Part shown: piece by piece, positions 23,040-30,883 of the stretch | How positions within the stretch are numbered: position 1 is the first letter of the stretch | Layout of the letters: every line of letters starts with the position of its first letter | Virus record (IMG/VR): IMGVR_UViG_3300042556_002861 | Span: 1-36,844 of that record | Direction: 5' to 3' (one strand) | Source: a virus | DNA: 36,844 nt | The notes under the pieces: model-generated | Database searches by the model: none | What the model saw: only the letters and a program-made list of their open reading frames with translations | What the model was told of the DNA's origin: nothing | Position numbers and translations under genes: made by a program

Positions 23040-23091
23040 GTTTGCGGGGGCGCGTCAAAGTGTGGCCCGGGGAGCTTCTCGGCTCGCGGCT

Positions 23092-23185
23092 GTGATTGGT
23101 GACTGGTGAGAAGTGACTGGTCGGACTCACCACGGGACCGTGGCGGACTATTCACCAGTCACCAGTCACCAGTCACATCTTCCCA
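23092..23185. repeat. Left inverted repeat (94 bp) of a putative invertible segment
   Basis: Family B, built from GTGACTG units. It matches the reverse complement of 24166-24259 over 94 bp with one mismatch (T23096). It bounds a segment of about 980 bp holding the plus-strand gene 23267-24154. A shorter direct copy of its first half lies at 23187-23234. Confidence 0.85.
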
Positions 23186-23186
23186 G

Positions 23187-23234
23187 CGCGGCTGTGATTG
23201 GTGACTGGTGAGAAGTGACTGGTCGGACTCACCA
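23187..23234. repeat. Direct copy of family B element
   Basis: Repeats the 23087-23134 stretch 100 bp further on, ending in GGACTCACCACG. With 23092-23185 this makes a mixed direct/inverted repeat array before the inverted gene. Confidence 0.7.
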
Positions 23235-23266
23235 CGCCGCGACCGCATTGACGCTCCCGCTCTCAC

Positions 23267-24154
23267 ATGCCCGTCGCGCCGCAATTCACCGTGAACACGA
23301 AGGCGCTCTTCGACGCGCTGCGTGAGTTCCAGGCGTCATCGAAGAAGGACTTCGGCGAGAACCTGCTGCTCGCCGGACGTGGCGTGATCCGCAACGTCAT
23401 CGCCATCACGCCGCCGAATCGCATCGAGCAGCGCGACGTGTCCGGCATCGGAGCCGACGGACAGGAACTCACCGGCACGATGAGCACGGCCATCGGCGGG
23501 GTGCAGGCGCGCAAGCAGGGCGAGGCCGCAATCATGTCCGACCTCTACCGCATCTTCTTTCCCGCGAGCGCGGGCTTCATGAAGAAGTTCCTGCACGCAA
23601 ACCCGGACGGCACGCAGGCGCGCGACTTCGCGCACAAGGGGCAGAAGAGCATCGGCACCGTGATGGTGCGCGTCATGTCGCGCGAGCAGATGCGCTCCTT
23701 TCACAGGGGAAAGAAGAACAGCAAGGGCCGAGTCCGAGGCGGCGGCGAAGGCGGACAGCTCAACTTCGACCACGCCGAGTCGCTGAAGACCGGCATGAAC
23801 AAGGCGCAGCTCTCGGGTCTGGAATTCGCCATCGTCTCCCCCGCGGACTTCAAAGCGTATGCCGCCGAGATCAAGACGCACGTCGGCTGGCTCGGCCACG
23901 GATGGAGCGCCGCGGCCTCCAAGCTCAAGGTGAAGATGCCGAAGTTCATGGACCGCTTCGAATCGCAGTCCGGCGGCATCAGCATCGAGATGGGGCCGGA
24001 CAAGTTCTCAATCAAAGCCACGAACACCGTCGGCTACGCAGACGACGTGCGAGGCTACCAGCGCCGGATACAGGAAGCCGTGAACCGTCAAGCCGCCGCC
24101 TTCGCCAAACGCACCGCCTTCTTCCTGGACAAACGCGGGATGAGACTGCGCTGA
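23267..24154 (+). CDS. Neck/tail-completion-like protein on the opposite strand (inverted gene)
   Basis: 295 aa, real coding composition. The early part (ALFDALREFQASSKKDFGEN) and overall basic, helix-strand layout are reminiscent of HK97 gp10-like neck proteins, which sit between head-closure and tail-terminator genes, exactly its slot. Every other structural gene runs on the minus strand; this one runs on plus. It is enclosed by 94-bp inverted repeats, and its own start carries TTGACG 13 bases upstream, the same start-proximal motif as its minus-strand neighbours. Re-inverting the segment would place it in operon order and orientation (start near 24084, end near 23197). As it stands it would need its own promoter. 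Confidence 0.85.
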   Translation: MPVAPQFTVNTKALFDALREFQASSKKDFGENLLLAGRGVIRNVIAITPPNRIEQRDVSGIGADGQELTGTMSTAIGGVQARKQGEAAIMSDLYRIFFPASAGFMKKFLHANPDGTQARDFAHKGQKSIGTVMVRVMSREQMRSFHRGKKNSKGRVRGGGEGGQLNFDHAESLKTGMNKAQLSGLEFAIVSPADFKAYAAEIKTHVGWLGHGWSAAASKLKVKMPKFMDRFESQSGGISIEMGPDKFSIKATNTVGYADDVRGYQRRIQEAVNRQAAAFAKRTAFFLDKRGMRLR

Positions 24155-24165
24155 CGCTGGCGGAA

Positions 24166-24259
24166 TGGGAAGATGTGACTGGTGACTGGTGACTGGTGAA
24201 TAGTCCGCCACGGTCCCGTGGTGAGTCCGACCAGTCACTTCTCACCAGTCACCAGTCAC
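24166..24259. repeat. Right inverted repeat (94 bp) of a putative invertible segment
   Basis: Reverse complement of 23092-23185 with a single mismatch. It fills the gap between the inverted gene and the 24256-24588 gene, slightly overlapping the latter's 3' end. Confidence 0.85.
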
Positions 24260-24588
24260 GCTCCCGGTTGCGCGATGTCCTGCGAGTCGAGGGCGAGCGT
24301 GTAGTCTTGCTCGTCTTCGGAGAGGGTGCCGCTGATGACGTAGTTCACGCCGGCGCGGGTGACGAGCTGGTCGAGCTTGGGCGGATTCGTGAGGCGCGAC
24401 TTGCGGACGATGATCGTGGCGGTGATGCCGACGATGCGGCCCTGCACTTCCATCTCCTCTCGCTTGCTCATGGCGTTCCAGTCCACCTTGACCGGTGCGG
24501 GCTCGCCGTCGAATTCGCAGAGCGTGGTGCCGAAGACTTCCTCGGCGTCGGAGCGGGAGGCGGACATGAAGTCGTCGAAGTCGCTCAT
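24256..24588 (-). CDS. Head-closure or connector-like protein
   Basis: 110 aa, small beta-rich protein (VQGRIVGITATIIVRKS; NYVISGTLSEDEQDYTLALD) of the size and position typical of head-closure/stopper proteins. ATG 24588 has CTGACA 13 bases upstream. No strong family match. It lies upstream of the inverted neck gene. Confidence 0.65.
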   Translation of the reverse strand: MSDFDDFMSASRSDAEEVFGTTLCEFDGEPAPVKVDWNAMSKREEMEVQGRIVGITATIIVRKSRLTNPPKLDQLVTRAGVNYVISGTLSEDEQDYTLALDSQDIAQPGA

Positions 24589-24604
24589 GTGGGGCGGGAG
24601 TTGT

Positions 24605-24631
24605 CAGTGCTCAGTGCTCAGTGCGCAGTCA
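24605..24631. repeat. Family C repeat copy
   Basis: CAGTGCTCAGTGCTCAGTGC-type units between the 24256-24588 and 24629-24709 genes, overlapping the stop of the latter. Confidence 0.6.
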
Positions 24632-24709
24632 GAGCAGCGTGCGGCGGATGCCGATGCTGACGAGGAGCAGGAGCACGATGGTGACCAGGATCTTAAGGGT
24701 CTCACTCAT
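24629..24709 (-). CDS. 26-residue membrane peptide
   Basis: A very short ORF: start ATG at 24709 overlaps the stop of the 24706-25158 gene as ATGA, and the stop is TGA at 24629. The sequence is SETLKILVTIVLLLLVSIGI followed by a basic RRTLL tail, one clear transmembrane helix. The coupled overlap, not the length, is the evidence. Possible roles: holin regulator, small membrane factor; unknown. Confidence 0.55.
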   Translation of the reverse strand: MSETLKILVTIVLLLLVSIGIRRTLL

Positions 24710-25158
24710 GCGTAGCGCAGGGAGGGCTTGCGGCCGGCGAAGGGCTTGCCCTGGACGGCGCAGAGGGCGAGAAGGTCGCGGCTCTTTGCCGGGGTGAGAT
24801 GCGTGGGGGCGACGTTCTCGAAGCCTTCGATCGGGGTGAAGGTCACGGTGCGCTTGAAGAGCACGCCGAACTTGTCGAGTGAGAGTTCGCGCGCGGCGTC
24901 CTCTTTCTCGGCGGGCAGTGCGTAGGAAATCTTGCCTTCGGTCGGAGCTGCGCCGGCAACGACGGTGATGACCTGATCCGGGTTGTCGCTGGAATGCTTG
25001 CCGGGTCCGCGCTCGATGATGGCGGCTTCGACTTCGGCGATCTGCGCATCGAGCTTCGCGCGGTCTTCGCGGAGGATGTAGGCGAGATGGACGAGCTGCT
25101 CTGTGCGCAGCGCGGGCTTCTCAGCGGGTTCGGGAGCGGGAGCGGGAGTCTTGGGCAT
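24706..25158 (-). CDS. Hypothetical late protein (150 aa)
   Basis: Pro/Ala-rich N-terminus, then a helical segment (LREDRAKLDAQIAEVEAAII) and a C-terminal FTPIEGFENVAPTHLTP part. No known motif. Placed between the glycosyltransferase and the head-closure-like gene. Coupled to the 26-residue gene by ATGA. Confidence 0.65.
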   Translation of the reverse strand: MPKTPAPAPEPAEKPALRTEQLVHLAYILREDRAKLDAQIAEVEAAIIERGPGKHSSDNPDQVITVVAGAAPTEGKISYALPAEKEDAARELSLDKFGVLFKRTVTFTPIEGFENVAPTHLTPAKSRDLLALCAVQGKPFAGRKPSLRYA

Positions 25159-25161
25159 GGG

Positions 25162-25902
25162 TCAGAGTGGCGAGGGTGGAGTGGACTGCGGAAGTTCTGC
25201 CGGGACGGACGGCTCCCCCGAACCGCCCGCCCCGGCTCCCAAAGCGGATCCGGACAAGCCGGTGAGTTGCGACTGGAGCGGGAAGACGGCGGTGCCGATG
25301 TGCTTGAGGATCACCTGCGTGTCGCCGAGCACGTCGTAGCCGAGGTCGAGGGCGCGCTGGCAGAAGGCCCAGTCTTCGGAGAGGTAGCGGCCGTCGTGAA
25401 TGCCGACGGGCCAGAGGTCGTGTTCGGCGCGACCGCTGCCGTCGGCGATGTAGGCGCTCTCGGGGTGCGCTTCGATCATGCGCGTGAAGACTTCGCGCTT
25501 CACCAAGAGGAAGCCGGTGCCGATGTAGCGGAGCGACTGGAGGCCGCGGGCGTCGGGTGCCGGGAAGTCGAGCTTCGCATTGCAGACCCACGCGAGCGCG
25601 CCGTCCTGTTTCTTCGGGTAGAAGCCGCCGACGATGGGCACGTCGTGCGCGAGCATTCGTGCGATCTGCTCGCCGGAGAAGATGAGATCCGTGTCGATGA
25701 ACAGGAAGTCCGTGCAGTCGCTCGCGAGGAAGGATGCCGTGAGTGTGTTGCGCGCGCGGGAGACGAGGCTGTCGCCGTCCACGGTGCAGACTTGCAGCGC
25801 GACGGGCGGGTCCATCAGGAGCTTGATGAGACACTTCACGAATCCCATCGGGACGCTGCCGTAGGAGGGGAGTGCGACGAAGAGCTTGCGGGGATTTGTC
25901 AT
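25162..25902 (-). CDS. Glycosyltransferase (GT-A-type, family 2-like)
   Basis: 246 aa from ATG 25902, chosen since the frame upstream of it lacks good sequence. N-terminal LFVALPSYGSVP, then RARNTLTASFLASDCTDFLF and FIDTDL, which supplies the DxD metal site (DTD); later GGFYPKK, an RYIGTGFLLVKR strand and the SEDWAFCQRA acidic segment fit a GT-A fold. The Ser/Pro/Gly-rich C-terminus (SGEPSVPAELPQ) looks disordered. It sits between the decoration-like capsid gene and head-tail genes, so capsid or tail proteins are candidate acceptors; host surface sugars are another. No signal peptide. Confidence 0.7.
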   Translation of the reverse strand: MTNPRKLFVALPSYGSVPMGFVKCLIKLLMDPPVALQVCTVDGDSLVSRARNTLTASFLASDCTDFLFIDTDLIFSGEQIARMLAHDVPIVGGFYPKKQDGALAWVCNAKLDFPAPDARGLQSLRYIGTGFLLVKREVFTRMIEAHPESAYIADGSGRAEHDLWPVGIHDGRYLSEDWAFCQRALDLGYDVLGDTQVILKHIGTAVFPLQSQLTGLSGSALGAGAGGSGEPSVPAELPQSTPPSPL

Positions 25903-25974
25903 GGAAGGAAAAGGCGCGCCGGGCCGTGTGAATGGCACCGGCGCGCCGGGAAAGGGGATGCGGAGAGCCGCGGC

Positions 25975-26382
25975 CTAGAACAGCAGCTCGACGGTGAGGT
26001 TGCCGTCGGCAGCGTTGCCGCCGTTGGCCTCGCCGGTCGCGGCGGCGCGGATGTAGCGCTTGTTCAGATTCGGCGGGAGCTGCACTTCGATGTTGCCGCC
26101 GATGACGTTCGCGGCATTGCCCGCGGCGACGAGCAGCGGAGCGCCGAGGCCGGCGATGTTCACGAAGTTCGCGTTGCTCTCGTTGCTGGCCTGCAGCACA
26201 GCGTTGACGTTCTTCGAGTTCGCGCCGGTCGAGGTGTCGATCGTGATGCGGACGGCGAATTTCTCGCTGACCGGGAACGGTGCAGTCGTGCCGAGATCAA
26301 TCGCGGCGGTGCAAGTCGTGTTCGCCGCGTTCGGCAGAGCGATTGCGGCTTTGAGCGTGGAGTCTTTGAATTGGCGAGGCAT
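25975..26382 (-). CDS. Capsid decoration/cement-like protein
   Basis: 135 aa, Asn/Ala/Val-rich beta protein directly after the major capsid gene in transcription order, the standard place of decoration or cement proteins (Bbp16-type cement proteins have this size and composition). ATG 26382 lies 33 bases after the major capsid stop. No enzymatic residue pattern. Confidence 0.65.
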   Translation of the reverse strand: MPRQFKDSTLKAAIALPNAANTTCTAAIDLGTTAPFPVSEKFAVRITIDTSTGANSKNVNAVLQASNESNANFVNIAGLGAPLLVAAGNAANVIGGNIEVQLPPNLNKRYIRAAATGEANGGNAADGNLTVELLF

Positions 26383-26415
26383 GGCGTGGTGTCGGTGTCT
26401 GCGTGGAGTCGGCGC

Positions 26416-27387
26416 CTAGCTTTCGATGGCGTCGGTGTTGAGGATGTTGTCGGTGATGACGAGTGGGACGCCCTCGAAGGACGTGGGCACGGCCGCGATG
26501 AGTTCCTGGTCGGCGCGGGTCTTGCCTTGGCCGTAGAGGGTGACGGTGCGGCTGTCCTGAAGCTGCTGCAGCGAGCGTCGGCTCATGAAGATGGCGTCGG
26601 GCTTGAAGTTGGCCGGGAAGAGGCGCATCGCGGCGTTCAGCTTCGCATCGGTGCAGGTCTTGCCGCTGTCGGCGGTGAGATTGCAGATGCGTACCACGCT
26701 GTGCGGCGTGGCCGTCTGGAGGCCGAGGTAGCTGGACAGCTCGCTCGTGTAGCCCCACATCTTCTTCTCGTTCGCGTCGAGGATGGACTCGACGATGAAG
26801 TCGGGCAGGTCGATGAGACCGGTGCCGTTGCGTGCGAGGCCGGGCATGAGCTGGATGAACTCTTCGCCGAACTTCACCATGTAAACGCTCGAGGCGGTCG
26901 TGGCCGTGGTGCCCGCGGCGTTCGAGGTGTAGGTGCCACCGAAAGGGGTGAACGCCTTCAAGCCGGGGAAGCCCTTCGCGTCGGTGCTGACGCCATACCA
27001 GATCTGTTTGCCGATGGTCTTCATCGCCTCTTCGGCGACGCCCTTGGCCTCGAATGCCTGGTAGCCTGCGGCTCCGCCGCGGCGCCAGTTGTCAGCGATG
27101 TGTTTCGCCGCCTCGATGCGACCGCCGAAGCGGAAGCACTGGTGTTGCTTGAGGGTCAGCGCGCTCTTGCTTGCGTCGAAGCCTTCACCGGCTCCGGCAA
27201 ACGCGACTGTGGGCCGGGCCGTGCGATGGAGCGTCTCGTAGCTGAGGTCGCCGGGATTCGAGAGCAGCTCGTCGGATGCCGGGAAGACGGACAGCTCGGG
27301 CGAGACGTTTGCCAGGTCTTCGATGATGCCGCCGACGGCGTCATTGGAGTTCGCTTTGGCGAGGTCGAGAAAGGAGAGTGAAGGCAT
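26416..27387 (-). CDS. Major capsid protein
   Basis: 323 aa. N-terminal helix (SFLDLAKANSNDAVGGIIED), then a long beta-rich E-loop-like stretch, a central helix (AEEAMKTIGKQIWYGV) and a C-terminal PLVITDNI motif followed by a short tail, the usual shape of HK97-fold major capsid proteins of this phage group. It lies between the scaffold-like coiled coil and the cement-like gene. Highest-expressed gene expected in the late operon. Confidence 0.8.
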   Translation of the reverse strand: MPSLSFLDLAKANSNDAVGGIIEDLANVSPELSVFPASDELLSNPGDLSYETLHRTARPTVAFAGAGEGFDASKSALTLKQHQCFRFGGRIEAAKHIADNWRRGGAAGYQAFEAKGVAEEAMKTIGKQIWYGVSTDAKGFPGLKAFTPFGGTYTSNAAGTTATTASSVYMVKFGEEFIQLMPGLARNGTGLIDLPDFIVESILDANEKKMWGYTSELSSYLGLQTATPHSVVRICNLTADSGKTCTDAKLNAAMRLFPANFKPDAIFMSRRSLQQLQDSRTVTLYGQGKTRADQELIAAVPTSFEGVPLVITDNILNTDAIES

Positions 27388-27436
27388 GGGTCAGGTGGTT
27401 CGGTGTGCGGTTTGGAGAGCGGTGAGTGTCAAGCGG

Positions 27437-27904
27437 CTAGGCGTTTGCCTTGGGCTGGCGTGCTGCGAGATAGGCGATGGTCTTCTCGCGTCCGGTGAGC
27501 TTGTTCTCCGGCTTGCCGCCGGTCTGCGAGTTGCCGGCGGTGTGATCCTTGGGCGGGAGCGTGCCGCCGTTCTTCGCGGAGATCTCGCGGAGGCGGGTCT
27601 CTGCGCGTTCGTCGGCGGTGACGAGTGCGGCCTCGGCGTTGGCCTTCGCGGTGTTCGCGGTCGCGAGGTCGGTGGTGAGCTTGGTCTTGTCGCTGTTCGC
27701 CGTGGCAAGGTCCTTGGTGAGCGTGGCCTTCTCGCCTTCGAGTGCGAGAACCTTCACGCTCGCGGCGTTCAGATTCGCCTCAATGTCCGTGACCTTCGCC
27801 TTCAGGTCGTCGCGTTCCGTGATGAGAGTCTGGTGCTCGCCTTCGAGGGCGGTGATGCGCTCCTGCGCGTCTTGCAAAAGTTCGAGGTCGGTTTTCTTGG
27901 CCAT
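27437..27904 (-). CDS. Coiled-coil scaffold candidate
   Basis: 155 aa. Residues 10-110 are near-perfect heptads (LELLQDAQERITALEGEHQT and onward) with Lys/Glu/Ala-rich helix, then a Gly/Thr/Lys linker and a basic end (REKTIAYLAARQPKANA). Long coiled coil between protease and capsid genes is the classic scaffold layout; in lambda-type phages the scaffold is also encoded beside the S49 protease. No sequence match claimed. Confidence 0.7.
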   Translation of the reverse strand: MAKKTDLELLQDAQERITALEGEHQTLITERDDLKAKVTDIEANLNAASVKVLALEGEKATLTKDLATANSDKTKLTTDLATANTAKANAEAALVTADERAETRLREISAKNGGTLPPKDHTAGNSQTGGKPENKLTGREKTIAYLAARQPKANA

Positions 27905-27950
27905 GATGAAAGTGCGGGTCGCGGGTTGCGGGTTACGTTGCGCGGGCTTG

Positions 27951-28799
27951 TCAATCCGTGCGCTTGAATCGCTTGAGCGAACGGAGCGCCGTCTCGAATG
28001 GAGCGACGCCGTCGATCAGATTGCGACGGTAGGACTGGCGCGCGCTGAAGCTCTGGCCTCGCATCGTGTCGTCGGCAATTTCCCCGGGCCGATTTGCGCG
28101 GACGTGCGCGGCGAAGTCGTCAAAGATTTCCTGCACGCCTTCCTGCAGGTCAGCGCGCTGCGCTTCGCTCAGCGCCGTGCCGGGATAGCCGGTGCCTTTG
28201 AGGTCGCCCTCCTTGTTCGTGATGAGTTCGACCTTGTATCCTTGGCGCTCGTATGCGGCCGTGCGGTCCACCCACGGGAGATAGACGCCGATGGAGCCGA
28301 CGTCTGCGCTGGCGCTGGCGAAGATGCGATCCGCGCCGCTCGTGAGGTAATACGCCGCGCTGCAATTCATCGAACCGGCGGTCACGTAGGCAAAGGCGGG
28401 AATGTCGAGCGAGGCGATGTGGGCCGCGGCCTCGGGCACGCCGCCGACGGTGCCGCCGGGAGAATTCACCAGGAGCATGAGACGTTGCGCGCCATTCTTC
28501 TGCACGTCGGCGATCTCATTCATCAGGTCGCCGAGGTCGGTGGCTCCGCATTGCTTCTCCAGCTTCGAGAGGCCGACGCCGATGGGGCCGAGGATGTGGA
28601 CGTAGCCGACGCCGTCCTGCACGGAAGGCTCGGGGCGGGCGGTCATCATGTCATCGAGGAAGCCAGCCTGCGGGGCGGACTCGTCGAGCGAGGCGCGCAG
28701 CAGCTTGCGCTCGATGAGCGAGCGAATGGTTTCGTGGCCCGTGGCAGTGATCAGCCAGGGGCGGTGATAGACGAGTTCCTGGACGTGTTGGAGTCTCAT
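27951..28799 (-). CDS. S49 (SppA-like) prohead protease
   Basis: 282 aa, ClpP/crotonase fold: VNSPGGTVGGVPEAAAHI gives the oxyanion loop, AGSMNCSAAYYLTSGADRI contains the nucleophilic Ser, and the Lys of RQGYKVELITNKEGDLKGTG can complete the Ser-Lys dyad. This is the lambda gpC type that matures the prohead. It overlaps the portal stop by four bases (ATGA) and is followed by the scaffold candidate and capsid gene. Confidence 0.85.
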   Translation of the reverse strand: MRLQHVQELVYHRPWLITATGHETIRSLIERKLLRASLDESAPQAGFLDDMMTARPEPSVQDGVGYVHILGPIGVGLSKLEKQCGATDLGDLMNEIADVQKNGAQRLMLLVNSPGGTVGGVPEAAAHIASLDIPAFAYVTAGSMNCSAAYYLTSGADRIFASASADVGSIGVYLPWVDRTAAYERQGYKVELITNKEGDLKGTGYPGTALSEAQRADLQEGVQEIFDDFAAHVRANRPGEIADDTMRGQSFSARQSYRRNLIDGVAPFETALRSLKRFKRTD

Positions 28800-30376
28800 G
28801 CGGCTGCCTGCTCCTCGCTGTCAGTCTGTGCGGCGTTGGTCTCGCTGGCTTTCGTCTTCGCGTCGCCGTTGGCATTTGCCGCGGCGCCGGGGGCGGCGGC
28901 ACGCCAGAGGGGCATGTTCAGGGACCAGCGTTCGAGCATCTTCGTCTGGATGTCGTCGGCGAGCTTGGAAGTCTTCAGCTCCTGCGTGGCCATCTTGATG
29001 AATTCGATGGGCTCGCGGATCCACTGGCGCATGACGTGGCGGTAGTTCTGGCCGCGGGCGTTGCAGTATTCGCGCAGCGTGATCATGCCGTTGGCGAGCA
29101 GTTCGATGAGGACGCTGTTGTCGCGGCCGTTGTCCACAGTGACGCGTGGCGGGGTCTGCCAGCTCAGCTTGAGCGCCCAGTCCTTGTCCGTCGGCCTGCG
29201 CAGCGCGCCGGTGGCCATGCGGTGTTCGAGATAGCGGAAGGCGACGGGATTGCAGAAGCGGTAGATGAGTCCGTCGGCGAGGACTTGGAAAAGGAGGTCG
29301 GCCTTGGAAAGGACGAAGCGGGTGTTTGCACCGCCGAGCTTGGCGATGCTCCAGAAGAATTCCGCGGGGACGCCCCAGCCGGCGCAGACGTCGCGCATGA
29401 GCAGATCGGTGATGAAGCCTTCGACGAGTGGCGTCGGGCTGGTCGGGCTGATCATCTTCGCGTCTCCTTCGGCATCCATGTAGGCGATGCCCGCGCCTGC
29501 CGCGCCGACGAGCGCTTCGAGCTGCGCGGTGTCCTTGTCGGGATTGCCGTCGGTATCCTTGCCGGCGCGGGAGAGTGCGCCGAGCGCGCCGCGGGTCTTC
29601 TTCTTGCCGACGCCCTTCAGCACGAGCGCGATGAGTTGCTGCGCCTTGGCGGTGCGCGTGGTGAGGCGGGTCAGCTCATGGATGTCCACGAGGCGGTTCA
29701 CGGCCTGGGCGAGGTCGCTGATGCCGCGAGTCTGATTGATGGCATGGGGCTTGTACCAGTGGATCATGCGCTCGCGCGGGACGGGCGTGTGCGTGATGCC
29801 GTCGAGTCCGCGCACCCAGTAGCGCATCGCGCGGGAGGCGTCGTTCAGTTCGACGCCGTCGATGACAGCGAGATTCGCGACCGGGCTGAGCGGGCTGCAG
29901 ATTTCCTGCGAGTCGTAGAGCTGGAAGCAGGGTTCGTTGTTCCACTCGGGGTTCTCAGTCTTTGCGGCGAATGCTTCACCGCGAATGACGCGCTGCTCGA
30001 GGATGGCCGTCTGACCTTCGTAGAAGTTTCGCCGTCCGGAGAGGTCGCAGCGCTCGGGCGTGAGCGCGTAGGCTTCAAAGTCATCCTCGGCGAGCTGGTT
30101 CCAGTCGTCGTCCTCGGAATCGATCTGCAGCGACACGCCTTTGCCCACGGTGTGACGCGCGATGCCGGCGACGCCTTCCTTGACGATGCCGAAGTTTTGC
30201 CAGAGCCATTCGGCCTTCTCATTGATGCGCGTGCGCGTGTACTTGCCGAGGTAGAGGGCGCTGTCCTGCGGCAGGATGAAGCGGACGTTTGCGCGATCGA
30301 TGGATTCGACGACGGTGTCCTGGAATGAGTTGCTGCCACCTCCGAAGAGGCCGCGGATTCTGCCGATGATGCTCAT
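28796..30376 (-). CDS. Portal protein (lambda-type)
   Basis: 526 aa. Order of segments matches lambda gpB-type portals: an N-terminal FRGGSN-like basic end, a wing with MIHWYKPHAINQTRGISDL (about 205-223), a LTRLTTRTAKAQQLIALVLK helix, a crown-like IPAEFFWSI stretch and a C-terminal Ala-rich tail (AAPGAAANANGDAKTKASET). It forms the DNA-translocating dodecamer at one capsid vertex. The ATG overlaps the 30373-30666 gene by four bases. Confidence 0.85.
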   Translation of the reverse strand: MSIIGRIRGLFGGGSNSFQDTVVESIDRANVRFILPQDSALYLGKYTRTRINEKAEWLWQNFGIVKEGVAGIARHTVGKGVSLQIDSEDDDWNQLAEDDFEAYALTPERCDLSGRRNFYEGQTAILEQRVIRGEAFAAKTENPEWNNEPCFQLYDSQEICSPLSPVANLAVIDGVELNDASRAMRYWVRGLDGITHTPVPRERMIHWYKPHAINQTRGISDLAQAVNRLVDIHELTRLTTRTAKAQQLIALVLKGVGKKKTRGALGALSRAGKDTDGNPDKDTAQLEALVGAAGAGIAYMDAEGDAKMISPTSPTPLVEGFITDLLMRDVCAGWGVPAEFFWSIAKLGGANTRFVLSKADLLFQVLADGLIYRFCNPVAFRYLEHRMATGALRRPTDKDWALKLSWQTPPRVTVDNGRDNSVLIELLANGMITLREYCNARGQNYRHVMRQWIREPIEFIKMATQELKTSKLADDIQTKMLERWSLNMPLWRAAAPGAAANANGDAKTKASETNAAQTDSEEQAAA

Positions 30377-30666
30377 GCTTTGCTGAAGTCGAGAAACGTG
30401 ATGCCGGTGGGCTCGCTGCCTTCGTCGCCGTCGTAGTACGTGAGCGCGGCGCGGGCGGCGCGGGCGACGTCGAGATTTGTGCAGACGGTGACGCCGGTGT
30501 AGCTCTTGCCGTTCTGCGAGCCGGAATTGACTGCGCGGAGTGCGCCTTTGCCGGCGAGGATCTTGGCCTTGGCGTCGTCGAGCAGCGCGGTGGCGAATTC
30601 GGTATCCTCCGTGGCTTCGAGATCGGCCACGAGGAAGTCGTAGAGTTCTTGGGCGGCGCGCGTCAT
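30373..30666 (-). CDS. Small head-tail connector-like protein
   Basis: 97 aa. Helical first half (TRAAQELYDFLVADLEATED) and beta C-terminus, similar in size to gpW-type head-completion proteins. It lies immediately before the portal. ATG 30666 is preceded by TTGACA 14 bases upstream. Role inferred from position and size. Confidence 0.6.
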   Translation of the reverse strand: MTRAAQELYDFLVADLEATEDTEFATALLDDAKAKILAGKGALRAVNSGSQNGKSYTGVTVCTNLDVARAARAALTYYDGDEGSEPTGITFLDFSKA

Positions 30667-30694
30667 CGGACGCGCGGGGGTGTCAACAGTTGGG

Positions 30695-30727
30695 CAGTGC
30701 TCAGTGCGCAGTGCTCAGTGTGCAGTC
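30695..30727. repeat. Family C repeat copy
   Basis: CAGTGCTCAGTGCGCAGTGC-type units in the 217-base gap 30667-30883. No gene seen in this gap, which also holds a family A hairpin at 30785-30868. Confidence 0.6.
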
Positions 30728-30784
30728 CAGCGGAAAGGCCTTTCCGGTGGGTTGGCTGATTTCGTGGCAGTTACGGCGAGATTG

Positions 30785-30868
30785 AACCGCGGCGGGCGCG
30801 GCGGGCGCGGCGGTGAAGAACGGTGGCAACCTTCCCGCTTCGCCGCGCTCTCTGCGTTCGCCGCGGTT
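30785..30868. repeat. GC-rich hairpin element (family A)
   Basis: 84 bp, AACCGCGGCGG arm, spacer GAAGAACGGTGGCAACC shared with the 22405-22503 copy, then the complementary CGCCGCGCTCTCTGCGTTCG arm. Intergenic. Confidence 0.75.
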
Positions 30869-30883
30869 CATTCGTCATGCCGG

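Noticed and set aside
22405-24259. CRISPR array
   Set aside because: The repeats are short tandem units arranged as inverted pairs, not 25-40-base direct repeats with unique spacers of even length, and no cas gene is present.
23092-24259. Insertion sequence
   Set aside because: The 94-bp inverted repeats enclose a gene with neck-protein position and no transposase motifs, and no target duplication was seen; the neck/tail reading is better.
25913-25950. Repeated GGCGCGCCGGG near the glycosyltransferase start
   Set aside because: Two copies 27 bases apart of a self-complementary 8-mer; too short and GC-simple to interpret as a functional site here.
24994-27381. Plus-strand ORF of 795 codons over the capsid/glycosyltransferase region
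   Set aside because: It lies antisense to the major capsid, decoration and glycosyltransferase genes, whose sequences are convincing; its Gly/Val/Arg-rich composition is that of an antisense frame in high-GC DNA.
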